This document shows positions 1 to 8,978 of a stretch of 64,000 nt of DNA, piece after piece. The stretch's first letter is position 1. Each line of letters starts with the position of its first letter. The DNA is from JAVVHH01 sp050954595 (lineage in GTDB: Bacteria > Pseudomonadota > Alphaproteobacteria > Acetobacterales > Acetobacteraceae), in contig JBPBQE010000214.1 in the NCBI GenBank assembly GCA_050954595.1, positions 3,735 to 67,734 of the forward strand, written 5' to 3'. The position numbers were made by a program, and so were the translations under genes. Below the pieces are notes generated by a model. That model saw only the letters and a program-made list of their open reading frames with translations. It was not told the DNA's origin and did not search any database.

Positions 1-249
1 GGCGGCCTGCCGCTTTCCCGCGCCTTGCTGCTGCTGACCGCTGGTCCCGCCGCTCTGCTGGACGCCGACGCAGGCCGTTTCCGCCGCGGCGCCCCTGCCG
101 ATCTCTGCCTGTTCGACCTCGAGCGTGCCTGGCGCATCGAGTCCGGCACTCTACCCGGCAAGGCCCAGAACACGCCGTTCGACGGCCGCCCCGTCGAGGG
201 CTTGGTTCTCGGCACCTGGCATCACGGCCGTCGCGTATTTCCACAATGA
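1..249 (+). CDS. pyrC: Dihydroorotase, C-terminal part (cut by window start)
   Basis: The reading frame is open from base 1 and ends in TGA at 247-249, giving the last 82 residues. The tail carries the pattern NTPFDGRPVEG followed by a short beta segment, typical of the end of class I dihydroorotases, which close carbamoyl-aspartate to dihydroorotate in pyrimidine synthesis. The metal-binding residues lie upstream of the window and cannot be checked, so a catalytically dead PyrC-like partner of PyrB is also possible. The stop overlaps the plsY start as ATGA, and pyrC-plsY-dprA linkage is common in Alphaproteobacteria. Confidence 0.8.
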   Translation, partial: GGLPLSRALLLLTAGPAALLDADAGRFRRGAPADLCLFDLERAWRIESGTLPGKAQNTPFDGRPVEGLVLGTWHHGRRVFPQ

Positions 250-854
250 CGGGTCTCGGCGATGATCAACCCATGCTGATCGTCGCGCTCCTCCTCGGCG
301 TGGTTCTGGGTTCGGTCCCGTTCGGCCTGCTGCTCACGCGGGCCGCCGGGCTGGGCGACATTCGCAAGACCGGCTCCGGCAGCATCGGCGCCACCAACGT
401 GTTGCGCACCGGCCGCAAGGACATCGCAGCCGCCACCTTGCTGCTCGATGCCGGCAAGGGAGCCGTCGCCGTCCTGCTCATAGCGGCTTATGCCGGCCCC
501 GACGCAGCGCTCGTCGCCGGCGTGGGCGCGGTTTTCGGTCATTGTTTCTCGCCCTGGATCGGCTTCAAGGGCGGCAAAGGCATCGCCACCGGCGCCGGCG
601 TGCTGCTTGCGTGGTCTTGGCCGGCCGGATTGCTTTGCCTCGTGGCCTGGCTGGCCGCGGCCTACCTGTCCAAGCGCTCCAGCGTCGGCGCCCTGGTCGC
701 GCTGGCCGTAGCCCCATTCTTGCTCTGGGCGTTCGCCGACGGGCGCACGGCCCTGGCCGGCCTTCTCGTCAGTGCGGTCTGCATCGGCCGTCACCACGCC
801 AACATCGCCCGTCTCCTCGCCGGCACGGAGCCACGCATCGGGCGCAAGGCTTGA
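246..854 (+). CDS. plsY: Glycerol-3-phosphate acyltransferase PlsY
   Basis: This inner-membrane enzyme transfers an acyl group from acyl-phosphate to glycerol-3-phosphate, the first step of phospholipid synthesis. The 202-residue protein is hydrophobic throughout with about five membrane segments. It shows the family motifs GSIGATNVLR near residue 40 and GGKGIATG near residue 110, and its length is normal for PlsY. The ATG at 246 overlaps the pyrC stop; an ATG at 273 (residue 10) would still keep the first membrane segment. The TGA overlaps the TTG start of dprA, so translation of the three genes is probably coupled. Confidence 0.95.
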   Translation: MTGLGDDQPMLIVALLLGVVLGSVPFGLLLTRAAGLGDIRKTGSGSIGATNVLRTGRKDIAAATLLLDAGKGAVAVLLIAAYAGPDAALVAGVGAVFGHCFSPWIGFKGGKGIATGAGVLLAWSWPAGLLCLVAWLAAAYLSKRSSVGALVALAVAPFLLWAFADGRTALAGLLVSAVCIGRHHANIARLLAGTEPRIGRKA

Positions 855-1936
855 ACGTCGTCGACCGCCTGCGGCTGATCCGCACGGAGGGCGTCGGCCC
901 CATCACCTACCACCGCCTGCTCGACCGCTTCGTCGACCCGGCCATTGCCCTCGACGCCCTGCCCGCCCTTGCCCATGCCGGCGGACGCGCGTCGATCCGC
1001 ATCCCCACGGTCGCCGAGGTAAACCGCGAGATCGACCGAATCAGCGCGGCCGGCGCCCGCCTGCTGTTCATCGGTGACCCCGACTATCCCGACCTCCTCG
1101 CCAGCACCGACGGCGCACCGCCCGCCATCACCGTCAGAGGCGACCCAGCCGCGCTCAACCGCCGCGCCGTCGCCCTGGTCGGCGCCCGCAACGCGTCCAC
1201 CAACGGCAAGCACATGGCCGACCTGCTAGCCTACGATCTCGCGAGCTCCGGCCTCGTCGTGGTCTCCGGCATGGCGCGTGGCATCGACACCGCCGCTCAT
1301 ACCGGCGCGCTGCGGGCCGGCCTGACCGTGGCCTGCATCGCCGGCGGCATCGACGTGGCCTACCCGGCCGAGAACGCCGCCTTACAGGAGCGGGTCGCCG
1401 AGAGCGGTGCCGTCGTCGCCGAAGCACCATTCGGCACCGCGCCGCAGGCCCGCCACTTCCCACGGCGCAACCGTATCATCGCCGGGCTGGCGTTAGCGAT
1501 CATCGTGGTCGAGGCGGCGCCGAAATCCGGCAGCCTCATCACCGCCCGTTTCGCCGCCGAGATGGGCCGCGACCTGTTCGCCGTCCCCGGCTCCCCGCTC
1601 GACGCACGCTGCCGTGGTTCCAACGATCTGATTCGCACCGGTGCCCATTTGGTGGAGAGCGCCGCCGACGTACTGGCCTTCCTGCCCTCGATCCACGCCG
1701 CTTCGATCCCACGCGGCGTTTCCGAACCATCTGCCCGCTACGAGCCCCGGCTCGCCGATGACGAGGTGCGCCGCCTCGTCCTGGACAATCTCGGCCATGA
1801 TCCCACCGATATCGACGACCTCATTCGCCAAAGCGGCGTTCCCAGCGCCAGCGTCCATGCCGCTTTGCTTGAGCTGGAGCTGGGTGGCCAGGTCAGCGTG
1901 CTGCCCAACAATCGAGCCTGTCTCACCGCGCTCTGA
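851..1936 (+). CDS. dprA: DNA-processing protein DprA
   Basis: DprA binds incoming single-stranded DNA and loads RecA during natural transformation. The 361-residue protein starts at a TTG that overlaps the plsY stop as TTGA. The frame is open further upstream, but that part runs through plsY in another frame and has no DprA similarity. An N-terminal helical region is followed by the Rossmann-like core (about 105-310) with VALVGARNAS, the SGMARGIDTAAH motif and a GGIDVAYP segment. The last 55 residues look like the winged-helix DprA_WH domain. No other competence genes are visible here. Confidence 0.93.
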   Translation: MNVVDRLRLIRTEGVGPITYHRLLDRFVDPAIALDALPALAHAGGRASIRIPTVAEVNREIDRISAAGARLLFIGDPDYPDLLASTDGAPPAITVRGDPAALNRRAVALVGARNASTNGKHMADLLAYDLASSGLVVVSGMARGIDTAAHTGALRAGLTVACIAGGIDVAYPAENAALQERVAESGAVVAEAPFGTAPQARHFPRRNRIIAGLALAIIVVEAAPKSGSLITARFAAEMGRDLFAVPGSPLDARCRGSNDLIRTGAHLVESAADVLAFLPSIHAASIPRGVSEPSARYEPRLADDEVRRLVLDNLGHDPTDIDDLIRQSGVPSASVHAALLELELGGQVSVLPNNRACLTAL

Positions 1937-2054
1937 CCACGGTTCGACGACCCGGCAATACATCCCAGGTTGACGTTGGCGGTCGCCGCTGCCAGTTGTC
2001 CGCTCATTGGGGGCACTGGGACAATCCTGGCGAGACCCTGCGTCAAAGGATGCC

Positions 2055-4739
2055 ATGACCGACGTTCTCGTCGTCGAATCGCCTTCCAAGGCCAAGACAA
2101 TCAACAAATATCTTGGCGACAACTTCACCGTTCTCGCCAGCTTCGGCCATGTGCGCGACCTGCCGCCCAAGGATGGCAGCGTGCGGCCGGACGAGGATTT
2201 CGCGATGGATTGGGCTGCCGACGAGCGCGGCGCCAAGCAGATCGCCGCAATCGCCAAGGCCGTCAAAGGCGCCGGCACGCTTTACCTGGCGACCGACCCG
2301 GACCGTGAGGGCGAGGCGATCTCGTGGCACGTCCGCGCCATGCTGGAAGAGAAGCACGCGCTCAAGGGCGTCAACGTCAAGCGCATCACCTTCAACGAGA
2401 TCACCAAATCGGCGATCACCTACGCGATCGACCACCCGCGCGAACTCGACCAGCCGTTGATCGAGGCATACCTCGCGCGACGGGCTCTGGACTATCTCGT
2501 GGGCTTCACTCTGTCGCCGGTTCTGTGGCGCAAGCTGCCCGGCAGCCGCAGCGCTGGCCGCGTGCAGTCGGTCGCGCTTCGCCTGGTCTGCGAGCGGGAA
2601 GCCGAAATCGAGGTGTTCAAGCCGCGCGAATACTGGAGCGTCGAGGCGCACTTCCTCACGCCGGCCAACGCGCCGTTCACCGCCAAGCTGACGCAGCTCG
2701 ACGGCAAGAAGCTCGACCAGTTCGACCTCAACAATCGCGACAAGGCGGAGGCCGCCCGCGCAACGGTGCAGGCTGGCCGCTTCTCGGTCGTCGCCGTGGA
2801 ACGCCGCCGGGTTAAGCGCAACCCGCCAGCGCCGTTCACCACCTCGACCTTGCAGCAGGAAGCCAGCCGCAAGCTCGGCATGGGCGCGCAAGCCACCATG
2901 CGGTGCGCGCAGCAGCTCTACGAGGGCGTCGAGCTGCACGGCGAGACCACCGGCCTGATCACCTACATGCGGACCGACGGCGTACAGATGGCCCGCGAAG
3001 CCACCATGTCGATCCGCGATCACGTCAGCACGTCGTACGGCGCCGACTACATACCGGCTGCCCCGCGCGAATACACCAGCAAGGCCAAGAACGCGCAGGA
3101 GGCCCACGAGGCCATCCGCCCCACCGACGTGGCCCGCTCCCCGGACCAGGTCACCCAGTACCTCTCGGGCGAGCAACTCCGCCTTTATGAGCTGATCTGG
3201 AAGCGCGCCGTCGCCAGCCAGATGCAGTCTGCCGAACTCGACCAGGTCGCCGTCGACCTTGCCAGCGACGGCACCAAGCTTCGCGCCACCGGTTCCATCA
3301 TCGCCTTTGACGGCTTCCTCAAGCTCTACCGCGAGGACACCGATGACGGCACCGACGGTGCCGCAGACGACAGCCGCATGCTGCCCCCGATGCATGAACG
3401 CGACCCGGTGCAGCACGACCGCGTCGCCGCCGAACAGCACTTTACCCAGCCGCCACCGCGTTTCTCCGAAGCCAGCCTGGTCAAGAAGATGGAGGAGCTG
3501 GGCATCGGCCGTCCGAGCACCTACGCCTCCATCCTGACCGTGTTGCGCGATCGCAACTACGTCCGCATGGACAACAAGCGCTTCTTCCCCGAGGACCGTG
3601 GCCGCCTCGTCACCGCCTTCCTGACCAGCTTCTTCGAGCGCTACGTCGATCCCGGCTTCACCGCCTCGCTCGAGGAACAACTCGACGACATTTCCGGTGG
3701 CCGTGCCGAGTGGCGCAAGGTCATGCACCTGTTCTGGGACCAGTTCTCCAAGGCCGTCGAACAGACCCGCGACCTCAAGATCTCCGACGTCATCGACGCG
3801 CTGGACAAGGATCTCGGCTCCCACTTCTTCCCGGTGCCTGTCGATGGCGGCGATCCGCGCGAGTGCCCCGCCTGTCGCGCCGGCCGCCTCGGGCTCAAGC
3901 TGGGCCGCCACGGCAGCTTCATCGGTTGCTCGAACTATCCGACCTGCGAATACACCCGCCGCCTGGCCGTCGATGGCGGCGAGGAAGGTGGCGAGACGCT
4001 CAAGGAAGGCAAGCGCGACCTCGGCGCGCATCCGGAGAACGGCGAGAACGTCACCATTCGCCGTGGTCCCTATGGACTCTACGTTCAACAGGGCGACGCC
4101 GACCCGGAGGACAAGAAGAAGAAGCCTCGCCGCACCGCCATCCCGCGCGGCATGGATGGCGAGCAGATGACACTCGACCAGGCGCTCGGCCTGCTATCGC
4201 TCCCGCGCCTGATTGGCCTGCACCCCGAACGTGGCGAGCCGATCGAAGCCGGCATCGGCCGCTTCGGCCCGTTCGTGAAAATGGGCGCTATCTTCGCTTC
4301 GCTCGACAAGGACGACGACGTTCTGCACGTCGGCCTCAACCGTGCCGTCGACGCGTTGGCCAAGAAACTCGACAGCATCCGCAGCATCGGCACGCATCCC
4401 GGCGACAAGCAGCCGGTCGTGGTACGGAAAGGGCGCTTCGGGCCGTACATTCAACACGGCAACACGGTTGCGAACCTGCCCAAGGATCTCGCCATGGACG
4501 ATGTCGGCCTGGACGAGGCCGTCGCTCTGCTCAAGGAAAAGGGCAAGGCACTCAAGCCCCGCCCCGGCAGCAAGAAGCCGGCCGGCAAGGCGAAGTCGAC
4601 GGCCACCAAAGCCGTTGTCGCCAAGGCCGCCACGCCCAAGGCTCCTGCAGCCAAGGCAAAGGCTGCGGCGAAGCCGAAAGCTGCAACCAAGGCGAAAAGC
4701 GCCAGCAAGCCCAAATCCCCCGCCACGAAAGCGAGCTGA
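2055..4739 (+). CDS. topA: DNA topoisomerase I (type IA)
   Basis: TopA relaxes negative supercoils through a covalent tyrosine-DNA link. The 894-residue protein begins MTDVLVVESPSKAKTI, the standard TOPRIM start, so the ATG at 2055 is preferred over the frame opening at 2007. DPDREGEA in the TOPRIM domain binds metal. The catalytic tyrosine is Tyr304 in GLITYMRTDG. One four-cysteine zinc finger (CPAC...CSNYPTC) lies around residues 603-635, followed by repeated GRFGPF/GRFGPY C-terminal segments. The last 60 or so residues are a Lys/Ala-rich tail, usual in alphaproteobacterial TopA. The TGA is followed directly by the rnr start codon. Confidence 0.97.
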   Translation: MTDVLVVESPSKAKTINKYLGDNFTVLASFGHVRDLPPKDGSVRPDEDFAMDWAADERGAKQIAAIAKAVKGAGTLYLATDPDREGEAISWHVRAMLEEKHALKGVNVKRITFNEITKSAITYAIDHPRELDQPLIEAYLARRALDYLVGFTLSPVLWRKLPGSRSAGRVQSVALRLVCEREAEIEVFKPREYWSVEAHFLTPANAPFTAKLTQLDGKKLDQFDLNNRDKAEAARATVQAGRFSVVAVERRRVKRNPPAPFTTSTLQQEASRKLGMGAQATMRCAQQLYEGVELHGETTGLITYMRTDGVQMAREATMSIRDHVSTSYGADYIPAAPREYTSKAKNAQEAHEAIRPTDVARSPDQVTQYLSGEQLRLYELIWKRAVASQMQSAELDQVAVDLASDGTKLRATGSIIAFDGFLKLYREDTDDGTDGAADDSRMLPPMHERDPVQHDRVAAEQHFTQPPPRFSEASLVKKMEELGIGRPSTYASILTVLRDRNYVRMDNKRFFPEDRGRLVTAFLTSFFERYVDPGFTASLEEQLDDISGGRAEWRKVMHLFWDQFSKAVEQTRDLKISDVIDALDKDLGSHFFPVPVDGGDPRECPACRAGRLGLKLGRHGSFIGCSNYPTCEYTRRLAVDGGEEGGETLKEGKRDLGAHPENGENVTIRRGPYGLYVQQGDADPEDKKKKPRRTAIPRGMDGEQMTLDQALGLLSLPRLIGLHPERGEPIEAGIGRFGPFVKMGAIFASLDKDDDVLHVGLNRAVDALAKKLDSIRSIGTHPGDKQPVVVRKGRFGPYIQHGNTVANLPKDLAMDDVGLDEAVALLKEKGKALKPRPGSKKPAGKAKSTATKAVVAKAATPKAPAAKAKAAAKPKAATKAKSASKPKSPATKAS

Positions 4740-6872
4740 GTGACCCGGCGGGAGCGAACGCCGGGCACGCTCCCCACCCCGGAAGAAATCCGCAAATTCG
4801 TTACAGACGCCGCCGGCCGCGTCGGCAAGCGTGAGATCGCCCGCGAGTTCGGCATTGCGCCCGACGACAAGCTGGCGCTCCGCGGCATCCTCGCCGAAAT
4901 GAAGACCGACGGCACCATCGCCCCCGCCGGGCATCGCCGCTTCACCGACCCGGCGCCCAGCTCGAAATCCGCACCCGATGCGACGGTTGTCCGTATCACC
5001 GGCACCGACCCGGACGGCGAAGCCATCGCCCGTCCGATCGCCTGGCCATTCCCCGGCGCGCCGCCGCTCGTGTTCATGCGCCCGGAACGCCGCGATCAGC
5101 CATCCCTGGTCCCCGGCGAGCGCGTGCTGGCGCAACTCAAGCCGATCGGCGGCGGCAAGTTCGAAGGACGCACCCTCCGCCGCCTGACCGACCAACCCGG
5201 CCGACTGCTCGGCGTCTATCAGCCGCGCGCCGGTGGCACCGGACGGATCGAGCCGACCGACCGCCGGGTCAAGGCGGAATGGCGCGTGCCGCTCGGCGAA
5301 GAAGGCGGTGCCGAGGCGGGAGAGATCGTCGTCGCTACGCCGCTGCCGCATGGTGGCGCCGGTCTCAAGCCGGTCCGCATCGTCGAGCGACTCGGCCCGA
5401 TGGGCGATGCCCGCTCCATCAGCCTGATCTGCATCGTCAATCACGAGATCCCCGACGACTTCCCCGCCGACACGCTCGCCGATGCCGCAGCGGCCGGCCC
5501 CGCCACGCTGGCAGGACGCGAGGACCTCCGGGACATTCCACTTGTCACGGTTGACGGCGCCGATGCCCGCGACTTCGACGACGCGGTCTGGGCCGAGCCG
5601 GACGGCGACGGCTTTCGCTTGCTCGTCGCCATCGCCGACGTCGCCCATTATGTCCGCCCCGGCACCCCGCTCGATCGCGAAGCCCGGCACCGCGGCAACA
5701 GCGTGTATTTCCCCGATCGAGTCGTCCCCATGCTGCCGGAGGCGCTCTCCAACGGCTGGTGCAGCCTACGCCCAGACGAGGATCGCGGCTGCCTCTTCGC
5801 CGAGCTCCATATCGGCGCGGACGGACGCAAGATCCGACACCGCTTCGGCCGCGGCCTGATGCGCAGCGCCGCCCGCCTGACGTACGAGCAGGCGCAGGAT
5901 CAGCACGACGCCCTGGAACTAGCCCCCCTGTTCGCTGCCTATCGCGCGCTCCTCGCGGCTCGCCAGTCGCGCGGCACGCTCGACCTCGATCTGCCGGAGC
6001 GGCAGGTGGTTCTGCGTGAAGGCCGAGTCGAGTCGGTCCGGCCACGGCAGCGTCTCGACAGCCATCGGCTGATCGAGGAATTCATGATCCTGGCCAACGT
6101 CGCGGCCGCCGAGGAGCTGGAGCGGCTGCAGCGTCCCTGCGCTTACCGGGTCCATGCGCCCCCGACCGACGATAAGCTCGAATCCCTCCGCACCATCCTG
6201 CACGGTCTCGATCTGACCTTGCCGCCGGCCGATCAGCTGCATCCGCGCGACCTCGACCGCCTGCTGCAGCGGGTCGCCGGCACGCCGGAGGCTCCGCTGG
6301 TCAACGACATCATGTTGCGAAGCCAGAGCCAGGCGGAATACTCGGCCGACAACATCGGCCATTTCGGCCTGGCGCTGCCGCGCTACGCCCATTTCACCAG
6401 CCCGATCCGCCGCTACGCCGATCTCCTGGTTCATCGCGCGCTGATCGCCGGCCTTGGGCTAGGTGATGGTGGCCTCAGTGCCGACGAGGGCGCCCGCCTA
6501 CCCGACACGGCCGCGCATATCAGCGGCACCGAACGCCGCGCGGCGCTGGCCGAGCGCGACGCCGTGGACCGCTATCTGGCGGCATTTCTCGCCAGCCAAA
6601 CCGGCGCCATCTTTGCGGCCCGTGTCTCCGGTGTGCAACGCTTTGGCATATTTGTCACACTGATAGAGAATGGCGCCAATGGACTGGTGCCGGCCAGCAG
6701 CCTGCCCGATGATTCATGGGATTATGACGACGCTACACACACGCTTTCGGGCCGCCGAACCCGCTTGGTTTTCCGCCTGGCGCAATCGCTGGACGTGCGT
6801 CTCGTCGAAGCCAGTGCCTTGACCGGCGGCATCCTGTTCGCCCTGGCAGCGCCGAACGTTCCTCAGCGGTGA
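4740..6872 (+). CDS. rnr: Ribonuclease R
   Basis: RNase R is a processive 3'-5' exoribonuclease that degrades structured RNA. The GTG start at 4740 follows the topA stop with no gap. The 710-residue protein has an N-terminal winged-helix-like region (about 10-60), cold-shock-like domains, a central RNB catalytic domain with the metal-binding DARDFDDAV motif near residues 275-283, and a C-terminal S1 RNA-binding domain (about 620-700). The length and order fit RNase R better than RNase II. The stop overlaps the next GTG start by four bases. Confidence 0.95.
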   Translation: MTRRERTPGTLPTPEEIRKFVTDAAGRVGKREIAREFGIAPDDKLALRGILAEMKTDGTIAPAGHRRFTDPAPSSKSAPDATVVRITGTDPDGEAIARPIAWPFPGAPPLVFMRPERRDQPSLVPGERVLAQLKPIGGGKFEGRTLRRLTDQPGRLLGVYQPRAGGTGRIEPTDRRVKAEWRVPLGEEGGAEAGEIVVATPLPHGGAGLKPVRIVERLGPMGDARSISLICIVNHEIPDDFPADTLADAAAAGPATLAGREDLRDIPLVTVDGADARDFDDAVWAEPDGDGFRLLVAIADVAHYVRPGTPLDREARHRGNSVYFPDRVVPMLPEALSNGWCSLRPDEDRGCLFAELHIGADGRKIRHRFGRGLMRSAARLTYEQAQDQHDALELAPLFAAYRALLAARQSRGTLDLDLPERQVVLREGRVESVRPRQRLDSHRLIEEFMILANVAAAEELERLQRPCAYRVHAPPTDDKLESLRTILHGLDLTLPPADQLHPRDLDRLLQRVAGTPEAPLVNDIMLRSQSQAEYSADNIGHFGLALPRYAHFTSPIRRYADLLVHRALIAGLGLGDGGLSADEGARLPDTAAHISGTERRAALAERDAVDRYLAAFLASQTGAIFAARVSGVQRFGIFVTLIENGANGLVPASSLPDDSWDYDDATHTLSGRRTRLVFRLAQSLDVRLVEASALTGGILFALAAPNVPQR

Positions 6873-8383
6873 TCCGTTTTGTCCTCACCGCCCTGCTGCT
6901 CCTGCTCGTCGGGCCGTCTTGGGCCCAACCGCAGCGCGACCGCTTCGACAGCGAGATGGCAACCGCCGTGTTCACCTCGGCGCTCGAGTTCATCGCGCCG
7001 CGCGCGCTGGAGGCCGTCAGCATCCAGCAATTCGCGATCTGGGGCCTGCGCGGGATCACCACCCTCGACTCCACCCTCTACCCGTCGCTAACGGACGGCA
7101 TCGTCTCGCTACGGCGTGGGGGCACCACGCTGTTCCAACGCCCTGCTCCAGCCGCCAACAGCGCCGATGGATGGGGCAGCCTGGTCAGCGATCTCTCCGC
7201 CTCGGCCTGGGCCAACTCACCGATGATCCAGGCTGGCGGCGGTCAGACTTTGATCACTACTTTCTTCGACGAGATGTTCAACCATCTCGACCCCTACTCC
7301 CGCTACGTTGCACCGGAGGCGGCCGACGAGGATCGCGCGCGCCGCTCCGGCGAGGCAGGCGCCGGGCTGCTGATCGCACAAATCCGCACCGCGTTCGTGA
7401 TCCAAAGCGTCAATGCCGACGGCCCGGCCGCCGAGGCCGGCATCGTTGCCGGTGATCAGATCGTCGCGGTGGACGACCAACCCACGCGCGGGGAGGACAT
7501 CGATACCGTGCTGGGCTGGATTTCCGGCGTCGAGGGCACTGATGTCACGCTGACGATTCGTGCCCGCACCGGCCGCGTCCGCAAGGTCGAGCTGGAGCGG
7601 GTCATCCTACCACCCGAGACGGTGTTCGGCAGCCGCGTCGGCGACACCGTTCTGCTACGGGTCGCCGCCTTCAGCAGCGATACCGATCAACGCTTCGGCC
7701 GCGAACTGGAGCGCCAGCTCGGCCGTGCCGGCACCGCGAAGGCCGTCATCATTGACCTGCGCGGCAATCGCGGCGGCTTGCTGCGCCAGGCGGTGGCCGC
7801 GACCGATCTGCTGCTCGATCACGGCATCATCGCCACCACCGCCGGGCGTAATCCGCAAGCGGCCCATGAATGGCGGGCCGACCAGTCCGACATCTCCGGC
7901 GGCAAGTCCGTGATCGTGCTGGTGGACGGGCGCACGGCCAGCGCGGCGGAGATCATGGCCGGCGCGCTGGCGGGCCAGGGCCGCGCCGTCGTCGTCGGCA
8001 GCTCGACGCTCGGCAAGGGGCTGGTGCAGACCATCTCGCCGTTGCCGGACGGGGGCGAGCTGTTCGTATCCTGGAGTCGTGTCCTGGCGCCGGAGGGCTG
8101 GCCCTACCAGGGACTCGGCGTGCTGCCGCAGCTCTGCACCAGCCTCGGCAAAGACGCGACGGCCAGCCAGATCGCGAGCCTGGAGAAGGGTGGGTCGCAA
8201 TTCGCCCAGGCGCTGCAGAGGCATCGCTCCGCCCGCGCGCCGGTGCCGCCGGCCGAGATCGTCGAACAGCGCGCGGCGTGCCCGGCGTCGGAAGGCAAGG
8301 ATCAGGACATGGCGGTGGCCAAATTCCTCATCACCCACCCGGCCGCCTATGCCGCGGCCCTGCTCAGCCCGCCAAACGACTGA
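6869..8383 (+). CDS. S41 family C-terminal processing peptidase with PDZ domain
   Basis: This is a periplasmic serine protease of the CtpA/Prc type, which trims or degrades proteins from their C-termini. The 504-residue protein starts with a clear signal peptide (about 1-20, ending SWAQ). A PDZ domain lies around 165-245 (AAEAGIVAGDQIVAVD). The peptidase domain carries the expected Ser-Lys dyad, Ser358 in GRTASAAE and Lys383 in STLGKGLVQ, 25 residues apart. The GTG start at 6869 overlaps the rnr stop, so it belongs to the topA-rnr transcription unit. The C-terminal 100 residues have no recognisable domain. Confidence 0.88.
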   Translation: MIRFVLTALLLLLVGPSWAQPQRDRFDSEMATAVFTSALEFIAPRALEAVSIQQFAIWGLRGITTLDSTLYPSLTDGIVSLRRGGTTLFQRPAPAANSADGWGSLVSDLSASAWANSPMIQAGGGQTLITTFFDEMFNHLDPYSRYVAPEAADEDRARRSGEAGAGLLIAQIRTAFVIQSVNADGPAAEAGIVAGDQIVAVDDQPTRGEDIDTVLGWISGVEGTDVTLTIRARTGRVRKVELERVILPPETVFGSRVGDTVLLRVAAFSSDTDQRFGRELERQLGRAGTAKAVIIDLRGNRGGLLRQAVAATDLLLDHGIIATTAGRNPQAAHEWRADQSDISGGKSVIVLVDGRTASAAEIMAGALAGQGRAVVVGSSTLGKGLVQTISPLPDGGELFVSWSRVLAPEGWPYQGLGVLPQLCTSLGKDATASQIASLEKGGSQFAQALQRHRSARAPVPPAEIVEQRAACPASEGKDQDMAVAKFLITHPAAYAAALLSPPND

Positions 8384-8477
8384 TTTCCCTTGACCGGAAC
8401 CGATCGCATGCGCATTTTCCGCCGCTGCGCCCGGGCTCAAGGTTTCGCTCGGGCAAGCGCGCTCGAGGAATGAGGCC

Positions 8478-8645
8478 ATGGCCAAGTCAAACACCGTTCA
8501 GATCCGCCTCGTGTCCACTGCGGACACCGGCTATTTCTATGTGACCAAGAAGAATGCCCGTTCGGCGACCGGCAAGCTCGAACTCAAGAAGTACGATCCC
8601 GTCGCCCGCAAGCACGTCGCGTTCAAGGAAGCCAAGATCAAGTAA
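8478..8645 (+). CDS. rpmG: 50S ribosomal protein L33
   Basis: A 55-residue basic protein beginning MAKSNTVQIRLVSTADTGYF and ending in EAKIK, the exact length and pattern of alphaproteobacterial L33, a small component of the large ribosomal subunit. It is the form without zinc-binding cysteines. A purine-rich stretch (GAGGAATGAGG) precedes the ATG. It stands alone between the S41 protease and the DUF3253 gene and is followed by a hairpin at 8651-8670. Confidence 0.96.
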   Translation: MAKSNTVQIRLVSTADTGYFYVTKKNARSATGKLELKKYDPVARKHVAFKEAKIK

Positions 8646-8650
8646 TCCGC

Positions 8651-8670
8651 GCCGTCCGAACCCGGACGGC
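8651..8670 (+). terminator. Hairpin after rpmG, probable terminator
   Basis: A perfect 8-bp inverted repeat, GCCGTCCG and CGGACGGC with a 4-base loop, starts 5 bases after the rpmG stop. It is followed by GAATTACC rather than a run of T, so termination may be weak. The position favours an end of the rpmG transcript. Confidence 0.55.
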
Positions 8671-8723
8671 GAATTACCTCGATTATACTTGCCCTTCCGG
8701 GGGCGCTGGGTCAGAGACGATGC

Positions 8724-8978
8724 ATGCCCGATGCTCGTCAGATCGAAGCCGAAATCCTTGCGCAGACCAGCGCGCGGGGGCCGGACAAATCAATCTGCCC
8801 CAGCGACGTCGCCCGCAGCTTGGCCGACGAATGGCGACCCTTGATGCATTTGGTGCGCCAGGCCGCGGTCACCCTCGCCACTAGCGGGCAGATCGACATC
8901 CTTCGCAAAGGCAAGCCGATCGACCCGGCGGCCATGCACGGCGTGATCCGTCTGCGCACCAAGGTGTCGCCCGCATGA
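8724..8978 (+). CDS. DUF3253 domain protein
   Basis: An 84-residue protein that matches the DUF3253 family over nearly its full length. Residues such as GPDKSICPSDVARSL, the WRPLMHLVRQAA stretch and RKGKPIDP are the conserved core. It is probably a small winged-helix-like protein; its function is not established. The stop overlaps the start of the ABC exporter by four bases (ATGA), so the two are probably co-translated. The ATG at 8724 gives the usual family N-terminus. Confidence 0.8.
   Translation: MPDARQIEAEILAQTSARGPDKSICPSDVARSLADEWRPLMHLVRQAAVTLATSGQIDILRKGKPIDPAAMHGVIRLRTKVSPA

Noticed and set aside
542..850. An in-frame extension of dprA upstream of the TTG start
   Set aside because: It lies inside plsY in another frame, is Arg-rich and has no DprA similarity; the TTGA overlap start fits the family.
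2043..4088. A 681-residue open frame on the minus strand of topA
   Set aside because: It is a by-product of high GC content opposite a strongly conserved topA frame and shows no domain pattern.
8408..8473. A 21-codon open frame before rpmG
   Set aside because: It is too short, has no ribosome site or attenuator structure, and probably arises by chance.
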